A stretch of 5,417 nucleotides of DNA, from contig DAOUVR010000087.1 of the NCBI GenBank assembly GCA_030667555.1, positions 1 to 5,417 of the forward strand, given 5' to 3'. This document shows positions 1 to 5,358 of this stretch, piece by piece; position 1 is the first letter of the stretch, and each line of letters opens with the position of its first letter. Position numbers and translations under genes: made by a program. Source of the DNA: Dehalococcoidia bacterium. Lineage in GTDB: Bacteria; Chloroflexota; Dehalococcoidia; E44-bin15. The notes beneath the pieces are model-generated. The model was not told the DNA's origin, did not search any database, and was given only the letters and a program-made list of their open reading frames with translations.

Positions 1-995
1 CCTTCCATAATCTGGCTTCGATCTCCTACATATACGTTTTCGGCAATCACACACCCTCTCGCTGAAACCGCCTGACCGAGGCTAGTGTTTTTCCAGACGA
101 CAACCCCATCGACGATGCTATCCGCTCCAATATGGCAATTGGGGCCGATAACGGAGGGCCCCTTCACCTGCACCCTGGGTCCAATGACACAATTTGTGCC
201 TATTATTATTGGACCCTTAAGCTCGGCCTGAGGGTGTATGTCGCAGTCCCCTTCAATCTGTATCCCTTTGCTTGGAAAGGGTTTCGCTGTCTTTCCACTG
301 AGTAGGTCATAGTGAAGCTTCAGATATTTCTCGTGGGATCCTATATCGATCCAATAGGCATCGGAAGCGTAGCTGTATACGGGATCGCCCGTTTCCACAA
401 GCATGGGAAAAACCTCTCTTTCGAACATGCAAAAACTCTGGGATGGGATGGATTCTAGTGCTCCAGGCTCAATGATGTAGGTGCCGGCGTTAATCATATT
501 GGTGGTCACCGCATCCGGGCTTGGCTTCTCTACAAAGCGCTCAACTCTGCTGTTGGCATCTGCCTCCACTACTCCATAGATGCTGGGATTCTCCACCGGA
601 GTTAAGGCGATAGTGACCTTTGCCCTCATCTTCTGATGGAATTCCATCATTCGGGTAAGGTCAAGGTCGGTAAAAATATCACCGTTGAATACGAAGAAAG
701 TCTCGTCAAGGTGCTGCTCAACGTTTTTCACAGCCCCCGCTGTGCCGAGCGGCGGGCTCTCCGTTACACATGTCAGTCTTACTCCGAAGTCACTGCCATC
801 GCCAAAGTACTTCTGAATATGGTCGGGAAGGTAGCATAGAGCCAGGATGATATCGTCAATACCGTGGCCATTGAGGTAGTTGATCATGTGCTCCAGAAAT
901 GGCCGGTTCAAAATGGGCACCATAGGCTTTGGTCTGTTGAGAGTAAGAGGGCGCAGCCTCGTACCCTCACCACCAGCAAGGATTACTGCTTTCAT
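1..995 (-). CDS. Sugar-phosphate nucleotidyltransferase with C-terminal hexapeptide (left-handed beta-helix) domain, 3' end cut by the window
   Basis: This enzyme couples a sugar 1-phosphate to an NTP, giving an NDP-sugar and pyrophosphate, in cytosolic supply of sugars for polysaccharide or glycan synthesis. The visible 331 residues begin with the family signature LAGGEGTRLRPLT (residues 6-18) and RPKPM (21-25), which bind the nucleotide and phosphate. Next come PPLGTAGAV (81-89), the metal-binding NGDIF (104-108, Asp106), VEKP (155-158), NAGTYI (169-174) and WIDIGS (215-220). From about residue 243 the protein turns into I/V-G-x-x repeats (IIIGTNCVIGP, SVIGPNCHIG, YVG), a left-handed beta-helix. 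The LGTAGA motif and overall layout resemble mannose-1-phosphate guanylyltransferase (GMPP-like), but a glucose-1-phosphate thymidylyl- or uridylyltransferase cannot be excluded. The ATG at 993-995 is chosen because it directly precedes the signature. A GGTGAT ribosome site lies at 1005-1010, nine bases away. It follows metK by 98 bp with no visible terminator, so it may be co-transcribed, though the functions look unrelated. The stop lies beyond the left edge. Confidence 0.9.
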   Translation of the reverse strand, partial: MKAVILAGGEGTRLRPLTLNRPKPMVPILNRPFLEHMINYLNGHGIDDIILALCYLPDHIQKYFGDGSDFGVRLTCVTESPPLGTAGAVKNVEQHLDETFFVFNGDIFTDLDLTRMMEFHQKMRAKVTIALTPVENPSIYGVVEADANSRVERFVEKPSPDAVTTNMINAGTYIIEPGALESIPSQSFCMFEREVFPMLVETGDPVYSYASDAYWIDIGSHEKYLKLHYDLLSGKTAKPFPSKGIQIEGDCDIHPQAELKGPIIIGTNCVIGPRVQVKGPSVIGPNCHIGADSIVDGVVVWKNTSLGQAVSARGCVIAENVYVGDRSQIME

Positions 996-1093
996 CTTCA
1001 GTCTATCACCGTAATTCCGTAGAGCCCAGCATGCTTTGCTCCAACTTTGCGTCCGTCACTTTAGCTGTTTGGATTGCTTTCGTCAACTTCCCA

Positions 1094-2305
1094 TCACTTG
1101 AGCCCTGCCTCTGACCTGAGCACGGCTGCCTTATCAGTCTTCTCCCACGGGACATCGATATCAGTGCGACCAAAATGGCCGTAGGTGGCGGTTTGCCTGT
1201 AGATGGGACGGCGTAACTTCATAGACTCAATGATGGCCCCCGGCCGAAGGTCGAAGTGCTTATTTATCAGGTCGATGATAACCTGATCATCGACATTCCC
1301 CGTGCCGAATGACTCTATACAGATGGAGAGAGGCCGTGCTATTCCGATGGCATAAGAGACCTGGAGCTCAAGTCGATCAGCCAGGCCGGCGGCCACCACG
1401 TTCTTGGCGACATACCTTGCTGCATAGGCTGCGGAGCGATCTACTTTGGTGGGATCCTTTCCTGAGAAAGCTCCGCCGCCATGCCTGGCGATGCCGCCAT
1501 AGGTATCGACTAATATCTTTCGCCCGGTGAGCCCAGCATCGCCCATTGGGCCTCCAACAACGAAGCGCCCCGTAGCGTTGACATAATACTTTGTTTTTCT
1601 ATCTAATAGGGAAGATGGGATCACGGCCTTGACCACATGCTCGATGACATCGCGCTCGATGACATCGTGGCTGACGGCGGGGTCATGCTGAGCGCCGATG
1701 ACCACGCTATCGATCCGCTGCGGGATCCCATGTGAATACTCCACTGTTACCTGAGACTTTCCATCGGGGCGGAGATAGCGCAGGGAGCCGTCCTTTCTCA
1801 GCTCAGCGAGTCGCTTGCATAGCTTGTGCGCTAGGGAGATGGTGAGAGGCATGAGTTCAGGGGTTTCGTTACAGGCAAACCCCACCATCATCCCCTGATC
1901 GCCGGCACCGAGAGACTCTATCTCATTATTAGTTTCACTGCTCCTTACCTCAAGTGATTTGTTCACACCCATGGCGATATCCTTTGACTGCTCCTTGATG
2001 GAGACGATTACGCCGCAGGTATCGCAGTCAAACCCGTATTTAGCGCGAGTATAGCCCACTTCTCGCAGCACCTTGCGCACGATGTCCTGTATCTCCACAT
2101 AGCAGTCGGTGGTAATCTCTCCCATAACTACGACTAAGCCGGTGGTCGCAGCAGTCTCGCAGGCCACCCGCGCCATCGGGTCGCACGCCAGTATATCATC
2201 GAGGATAGCATCGGATATCTGGTCGCATAGTTTATCAGGATGCCCCTCGGTAACCGACTCCGAGGTGAGAAATATCGACGGTGCGCTCATAAAGGTTGTT
2301 GTCAT
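1094..2305 (-). CDS. metK: S-adenosylmethionine synthetase (methionine adenosyltransferase)
   Basis: This cytosolic enzyme makes SAM from methionine and ATP, releasing phosphate and pyrophosphate, and needs Mg2+ and K+. The 403-residue product is close to the usual bacterial length of roughly 385-405. Family marks are in order: TEGHPDK (19-25, catalytic His22), the first signature GAGDQG (133-138), GRFVVGGPMGDAGLTGRK (246-263), the second signature GGGAFSGKDPTKVDRS (276-291) and the C-terminal YGHFGR (375-380). No key motif is missing. The ATG at 2303-2305 is preferred because a strong ribosome site (GGAGAGGAG, 2312-2320) stands six bases upstream. An in-frame ATG at 2374 would add 23 residues that are unlike the family and would overlap ahcY. 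A second ATG at 2290 (MSAPSIF) remains possible. The gene starts 25 bp after the ahcY stop, so the two are almost surely one operon and act in the same methyl cycle. Confidence 0.97.
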   Translation of the reverse strand: MTTTFMSAPSIFLTSESVTEGHPDKLCDQISDAILDDILACDPMARVACETAATTGLVVVMGEITTDCYVEIQDIVRKVLREVGYTRAKYGFDCDTCGVIVSIKEQSKDIAMGVNKSLEVRSSETNNEIESLGAGDQGMMVGFACNETPELMPLTISLAHKLCKRLAELRKDGSLRYLRPDGKSQVTVEYSHGIPQRIDSVVIGAQHDPAVSHDVIERDVIEHVVKAVIPSSLLDRKTKYYVNATGRFVVGGPMGDAGLTGRKILVDTYGGIARHGGGAFSGKDPTKVDRSAAYAARYVAKNVVAAGLADRLELQVSYAIGIARPLSICIESFGTGNVDDQVIIDLINKHFDLRPGAIIESMKLRRPIYRQTATYGHFGRTDIDVPWEKTDKAAVLRSEAGLK

Positions 2306-2311
2306 TACTAT

Positions 2312-2320
2312 CTCCTCTCC
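2312..2320 (-). promoter_or_regulatory. metK ribosome binding site
   Basis: On the minus strand this reads GGAGAGGAG, two overlapping Shine-Dalgarno cores, with six bases between the proximal GGAG and the ATG at 2305. It lies entirely in the 25-bp gap after ahcY and decides the metK start against the longer in-frame reading from 2374. Confidence 0.8.
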
Positions 2321-2330
2321 TACTTGCTGT

Positions 2331-3602
2331 CTAGGTCCCTTCCTCCCAGCTCTCCAGGTATCGCTTCTGCTCATCGGTGAGCGTATCGATAGTGATCCCC
2401 ATGGCGGCTAGCTTCAATCTGCCAATCTCCTTATCGATCTCTTTGGGCACGGGATAAACCCTGGGCTCAGCTTTCTCTCTTTTTACCATATGCTCCACAC
2501 AGAGTGCCTGATTGGCAAAGCTCATGTCCATAACGCTTGCTGGGTGCCCCTCGGCAGCGGCGAGGTTGATTAGCCGGCCCTCGGCGAGGAGGAAGATGTG
2601 CCTACCGTCGGGCAAGGTATATTCATCGACGGAGGAGCGGATAGGACGCTTCTTCTGTGCCATTTTTTCCAGGGCGGGGATATTAATCTCAACGTTGAAA
2701 TGGCCGCTATTGGCCACTATGGCGCCATCCTTCATCAACAGGAAATGGGCTTTGTCGATAACACTCACGTCTCCGGTGACAGTAATGAATATGTCCCCAA
2801 TCTTTGCTGCCTCGAGGAGGGGCATTACCGTGTAGCCATCCATGACCGCCTCCAGGGCACGGATGGGATCGACCTCGGTTACTACTATGTGGGCACCCAA
2901 TCCCCTTGCCCGCATTGTGATTCCCTTTCCGCACCACCCATATCCGCAAACGACCACCTTCTTTCCTGCCCACAGGATATTAGTGGCTCTGGTGATGCCA
3001 TCTATGGTGCTCTGACCTGTGCCGTAGCGGTTATCGAAGAAGTGCTTGGTATCTGCTTCGTTTACCGCGATGATGGGGTATTTCAGTTTGCCTTCCTTCT
3101 CCATGCTCTTGAGTCTGATAACTCCTGTGGTGGTCTCTTCAGTGCCACCAATAATTGTGTCAATGAGTTCGGTGCGCTTCTTGTGGATTGTTGATACCAG
3201 GTCAGCGCCGTCGTCCAGAGTGATTTGAGGCTTGTGGTCGAGGGCGGCATTGATATGCTTATAGTAGGTGTCAGTGTCCTCCCCTTTTATGGCATAGACC
3301 GGGATGCCATACTCTGTTACCAGTGCAGCAGTGACATCGTCCTGTGTGGAGAGGGGGTTTGAGGCACACAGTGCCAGCTCAGCGCCGCCCTCTTTAAAGA
3401 CGAGCGCCAGGTTTGCCGTCTCGGTTGTGACGTGCAGGCAGCCTGAGACGCGCACCCCCTTCAGGGGCTTTTCGCGGGTAAAGCGCTCCCTAATTACCTT
3501 GAGCACAGGCATCTCTCGGGATGCCCACTCAATACGCAATAGCCCCTGTGGGGCGAGGGACGGGTCTTTGATGTCGCTATTGGTAGTTATCTTCTGACTC
3601 AA
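2331..3602 (-). CDS. ahcY: S-adenosylhomocysteine hydrolase (adenosylhomocysteinase), TTG start
   Basis: This cytosolic NAD-dependent enzyme reversibly splits S-adenosylhomocysteine, the inhibitory by-product of SAM methylations, into homocysteine and adenosine. The 423-residue product is the short prokaryotic/archaeal form: it has STQDDV (85-90) but lacks the extra internal segment and the Lys/Tyr tail of the long form. Expected residues are present: DDGADL (130-135, Asp131), GGTEETTTG (152-160, Glu156), DTKHFFDN (184-191, Lys186 and Asp190), the NAD loop GYGWCGKG (220-227), NSGHFNVEI (298-306, His301) and EGHPASVMDMSFANQA (351-366, His353). The start is TTG at 3600-3602: AAAGGAG at 3609-3615 lies six bases upstream, an in-frame TGA at 3615-3617 blocks any longer reading, and the next in-frame ATG would remove 30 conserved residues. 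metK follows after 25 bp, so both enzymes of the SAM/SAH cycle are likely made together. Confidence 0.96.
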   Translation of the reverse strand: MSQKITTNSDIKDPSLAPQGLLRIEWASREMPVLKVIRERFTREKPLKGVRVSGCLHVTTETANLALVFKEGGAELALCASNPLSTQDDVTAALVTEYGIPVYAIKGEDTDTYYKHINAALDHKPQITLDDGADLVSTIHKKRTELIDTIIGGTEETTTGVIRLKSMEKEGKLKYPIIAVNEADTKHFFDNRYGTGQSTIDGITRATNILWAGKKVVVCGYGWCGKGITMRARGLGAHIVVTEVDPIRALEAVMDGYTVMPLLEAAKIGDIFITVTGDVSVIDKAHFLLMKDGAIVANSGHFNVEINIPALEKMAQKKRPIRSSVDEYTLPDGRHIFLLAEGRLINLAAAEGHPASVMDMSFANQALCVEHMVKREKAEPRVYPVPKEIDKEIGRLKLAAMGITIDTLTDEQKRYLESWEEGT

Positions 3603-3624
3603 GCTGAACTCCTTTCATGGTCAC
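3577..3624 (-). other. Possible 15-codon mini-ORF overlapping the ahcY start
   Basis: A GTG at 3622-3624 has a strong AAGGAG (3632-3637) seven bases upstream. It opens a frame, VTMKGVQLESEDNYQ, ending in TAG at 3577-3579, inside the ahcY coding region and out of its frame. The ahcY ribosome site lies within this mini-ORF. It could be a leader peptide that couples or tunes ahcY translation, or a chance frame beside a spare Shine-Dalgarno. Only the ribosome site and frame are seen; no function is implied. Confidence 0.25.
3609..3615 (-). promoter_or_regulatory. ahcY ribosome binding site for a TTG start
   Basis: AAAGGAG on the minus strand stands six bases before the TTG at 3602. An ATG at 3616-3618 just upstream is out of frame with ahcY, so this site is what fixes the non-ATG start. 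Confidence 0.75.
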
Positions 3625-3683
3625 CAAATATCTCCTTGGATTCGTGCCTAACTAGCTCTTCAAACCAACCTGGGATTGCTATT

Positions 3684-4538
3684 TCACCTGAATTGTTCGG
3701 CCACCCAGTCGGGTATATCCAATGTGCCCAGCAGGATCGGTTTTTGATGGCAATCGCTACCCCCGGTCATGATGAGGCCATGCCTTTTAGCAAACTCGAT
3801 GTAGTGGGCTGTGGTCTTCTCATCATGTCTTGAATGCCAGCACTCGACGCCATCGATATATTCTAGCATATATTCTTCGATTATGTTTGTCTGTTGGTCC
3901 AAATCAGTCGTTATGTTTACCAGAGATGTCCCGTGCGGGTCATTGGGGTGTGCGTGTACCAGTATGCCGCCGGCATTCCTCACCAGCCTTGACGCCTCAG
4001 CGAGTGAAAGGGGATACTTGGGTACGTCGCACTTGACCAGATACTTGTCGAATGCCTCTAGATTATCCCTGACAATACCTTTTTCTATCAGGTAGTTCGC
4101 TATATGTGGTCGACCGAATGTACCATCGACTTTGGCCTGTATGTTCTCCAGGTCGCTTTCGGTGAATCTTTCGATGCTTTCTTTAGCGAACTCAGCATTC
4201 AGTTTCTCCAGGATTTGACGCGCTCTTTCTTCTCTATGCTCTCTCATCAATTGAAGTTTATGTCTTAGCTCCTGATTGCCTATATCATACTGGTATCCCA
4301 GGAAATCCAGGGAAATAGCCTTGTCAAGATACGGGAATGTCACATTCAATTCTACGCCGGTGATGTAGGATATGCCATGCTCTCTTGCAACGGCTACTGC
4401 TCTTTCCTGGCAGTCGATAGAATCGTGGTCAGTTATCGACATTAAATCGATGTTTGTGGTTTTCGCCTCCTGGAAAATCTCTTCAACATAGAAAGCGCCG
4501 TCCGAGCAGGTGCTATGGATATGCAGGTCTATTTTCAT
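3684..4538 (-). CDS. PHP-domain metal-dependent phosphoesterase (YciV/TrpH type)
   Basis: This is a polymerase-and-histidinol-phosphatase (PHP) fold hydrolase of 284 residues, the usual size for the YciV/TrpH group. Characterised members remove the 3' phosphate from nucleoside 3',5'-bisphosphates such as pAp or trim short RNA. Metal-site motifs are in order: DLHIHSTCSDG (4-14), TDHDS (36-40), GVELN (61-65), GRPHIANYL (142-150), LVHAHP (193-198), VECWHSRH (231-238) and GGSDCH (259-264). An insertion of about residues 95-180 lies between the halves of the PHP core, as in that group. Asp78 in LDFLGY sits where many relatives have a His (IHILGY). The ATG at 4538 is needed to keep DLHIH. No good Shine-Dalgarno precedes it. 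It ends 81 bp before ahcY and may head the same operon; a role in clearing adenosine nucleotides near SAM metabolism is only inference. The substrate cannot be read from the sequence. Confidence 0.88.
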   Translation of the reverse strand: MKIDLHIHSTCSDGAFYVEEIFQEAKTTNIDLMSITDHDSIDCQERAVAVAREHGISYITGVELNVTFPYLDKAISLDFLGYQYDIGNQELRHKLQLMREHREERARQILEKLNAEFAKESIERFTESDLENIQAKVDGTFGRPHIANYLIEKGIVRDNLEAFDKYLVKCDVPKYPLSLAEASRLVRNAGGILVHAHPNDPHGTSLVNITTDLDQQTNIIEEYMLEYIDGVECWHSRHDEKTTAHYIEFAKRHGLIMTGGSDCHQKPILLGTLDIPDWVAEQFR

Positions 4539-4544
4539 CCCTAT

Positions 4545-4573
4545 CTTTTATCCGATTCACTTCCTACTGTCAT
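4545..4573 (-). promoter_or_regulatory. Candidate sigma-70-like promoter for the PHP gene
   Basis: On the minus strand ATGACA (4568-4573, five of six against TTGACA) and TAAAAG (4545-4550, four of six against TATAAT) are exactly 17 bases apart. Only six bases separate the -10 box from the PHP start codon, so transcription would begin at or very near the ATG. That would fit the missing Shine-Dalgarno. The first base of the -35 box is the last base of the 59-bp repeat. The match is moderate and could be chance. Confidence 0.3.
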
Positions 4574-4633
4574 TTTTTGAGGGCAGAGGGAATCTTTCCC
4601 TCTGCTACTTGTGAAGGAAAGGATTCCTTCACA
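4573..4633 (+). repeat. REP/BIME-like double-hairpin repeat, copy 1
   Basis: Bases 4573-4631 are identical to 5359-5417, in the same orientation and 786 bp apart. The element begins with six T and holds two palindromes. Hairpin A pairs GCAGAGGGAA (4583-4592) with TTCCCTCTGC (4596-4605) around a 3-base loop. Hairpin B pairs TGTGAAGGAA (4610-4619) with TTCCTTCACA (4624-4633) around a 4-base loop. On the minus strand a GTAG (4605-4608) sits at the foot of hairpin A, as at the foot of many REP hairpins. Compared as AGGGAATCT and, on the other strand, AAGGAATCCT, the two hairpins look like related units in inverted order, as in a BIME. It lies 60 bp after the RAYT stop and 34 bp before the PHP start. 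On neither strand is a hairpin followed by a T-run, so it does not look like an intrinsic terminator. Confidence 0.88.
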
Positions 4634-4659
4634 CCTCATAATTAGAATTGAGAACCTAC

Positions 4660-4690
4660 TTTGAGGTTAGCGGGAGTCCTTTCCGCCAGC
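4660..4690 (+). repeat. Diverged REP-like hairpin unit
   Basis: Reading TTTGAGG...CCAGC, this 31-base stretch aligns with hairpin A of the adjacent repeat (4576-4605) at 23 of 30 columns with one gap, by hand count. It can still fold, but in a shifted register: GCGG (4670-4673) pairs with CCGC (4683-4686), with weaker A-T and G-T pairs inside. A separate small stem, AACCT/AGGTT (4653-4657 with 4664-4668), overlaps its left end. It begins three bases after the RAYT stop on the transcribed side. It may be an older, decayed copy of the unit; chance similarity between two hairpins is the alternative. Confidence 0.45.
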
Positions 4691-4693
4691 AAA

Positions 4694-5251
4694 TTAGCCT
4701 AAGAGTCCTCTTATATCGTCAATAACGATAATAGGCTCTTCCCCCTTGTCATACAACCTAGCGCTGGAAAAGGGGTACTCCGACCTCTCCTCGACTAGAC
4801 GCCAGTTTTTATTAATCGGGTTATTGTGAATATATTCCATCTTTTCCAGCAGGAATTCTTCTGAGAAGATGTTTTTGTCCCAAAATCCAGTCTCCCAAAC
4901 TTTGTACCGCTGTTTTTTAATGCCCTTGGCTTGCTGCTCAAAATAATCCAACAAATGTAACTCCTTGTTTACCTGCAACTTCTTAATAATTTGATTTGCG
5001 GTAAATAATTTGAGATCATGGGCTAACTTTGAAATATTAGAAGCATCGGGTAGTTTGACAATCAAGTGGAAATGGTTGGGCATTATTACAAAAGCATAGA
5101 GCTTTATTTCTTTCTCCCGTCGTAGGAAGCTCAAGCTATCAAGAATGATTTGAGCATACTCTGGCATATTAAGAAGGTGCTGATGACCAGCAATTGAGCT
5201 AGTCACAAAATATAGTTGATCTTTTTCAGGGAATGATTTGTATGGTGCCAT
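4694..5251 (-). CDS. REP-associated tyrosine transposase (RAYT, Y1/HUH single-strand nuclease)
   Basis: RAYTs are relatives of IS200/IS605 transposases that cut and rejoin single-stranded REP hairpin DNA through a covalent phosphotyrosine. Of 185 residues, the fold starts with LYFVTSSIAGHQHL (13-26). The HUH metal motif is in MPNHFHLIVKLPD (57-69, His60 and His62). The tract VWETGFWDKNIFSEEFL (118-134) leads into the helix MEYIHNNPINKNW (138-150), where Tyr140 is the likely nucleophile, and YPFSSARLYDKG (159-170) closes the family core. Nothing looks truncated. The ATG at 5251 has GGAGG (5262-5266) ten bases upstream. Composition is unlike the neighbours: bases 4981-5040 are 27% GC and codons favour A/T, which suggests acquisition by transfer. 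Direct copies of a double-hairpin repeat flank it on both sides, which is the context expected of a RAYT acting on its own REPs. Such proteins are usually single-copy and domesticated rather than freely mobile. Confidence 0.92.
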   Translation of the reverse strand: MAPYKSFPEKDQLYFVTSSIAGHQHLLNMPEYAQIILDSLSFLRREKEIKLYAFVIMPNHFHLIVKLPDASNISKLAHDLKLFTANQIIKKLQVNKELHLLDYFEQQAKGIKKQRYKVWETGFWDKNIFSEEFLLEKMEYIHNNPINKNWRLVEERSEYPFSSARLYDKGEEPIIVIDDIRGLLG

Positions 5252-5261
5252 ACACTATGAG

Positions 5262-5266
5262 CCTCC
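5262..5266 (-). promoter_or_regulatory. RAYT ribosome binding site
   Basis: GGAGG on the minus strand stands ten bases before the ATG at 5251. The spacing is at the long end of normal but the core is strong. It lies inside the GIY-YIG-like open frame. Confidence 0.6.
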
Positions 5267-5358
5267 GTAATCTTCCTGATCCACAGCAATCCCTTGATTT
5301 GATTTTCCCTTGCAATCGTCGCCTCTATATCGTTGCTTATTTCAACAATGAACAGGTC

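Noticed and set aside
636..839. 67-codon plus-strand frame inside the nucleotidyltransferase
   Set aside because: It lies opposite a coding region whose minus-strand reading has all the expected motifs.
996..1093. Possible regulatory element between metK and the nucleotidyltransferase
   Set aside because: I see only short chance repeats such as CCGTAATTCCGT, with no stem followed by T-run and no clear promoter.
1309..1530. Plus-strand frame opposite metK (and a similar one at 2109-2411)
   Set aside because: These are antisense shadows of metK, rich in Arg and Trp, with no recognisable motifs.
2306..2374. In-frame N-terminal extension of metK starting at 2374
   Set aside because: It adds 23 residues unlike the family, overlaps the end of ahcY by 44 bases, and ignores the strong ribosome site just before the ATG at 2305.
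2598..3194. 198-codon open frame on the plus strand inside ahcY
   Set aside because: It is antisense to a strongly conserved gene, its protein resembles no family I know, and it fits the chance long frames opposite GC-biased coding sequence.
4573..4633. Hairpins of repeat copy 1 read as an intrinsic terminator
   Set aside because: The T-run precedes the hairpins on the plus strand and becomes an A-run after them on the minus strand, so neither direction has a stem followed by T.
4541..4639. 32-codon minus-strand frame running through repeat copy 1 up to the PHP start
   Set aside because: Its codons come mostly from the palindromic repeat, no ribosome site stands out, and the peptide has no recognisable features.
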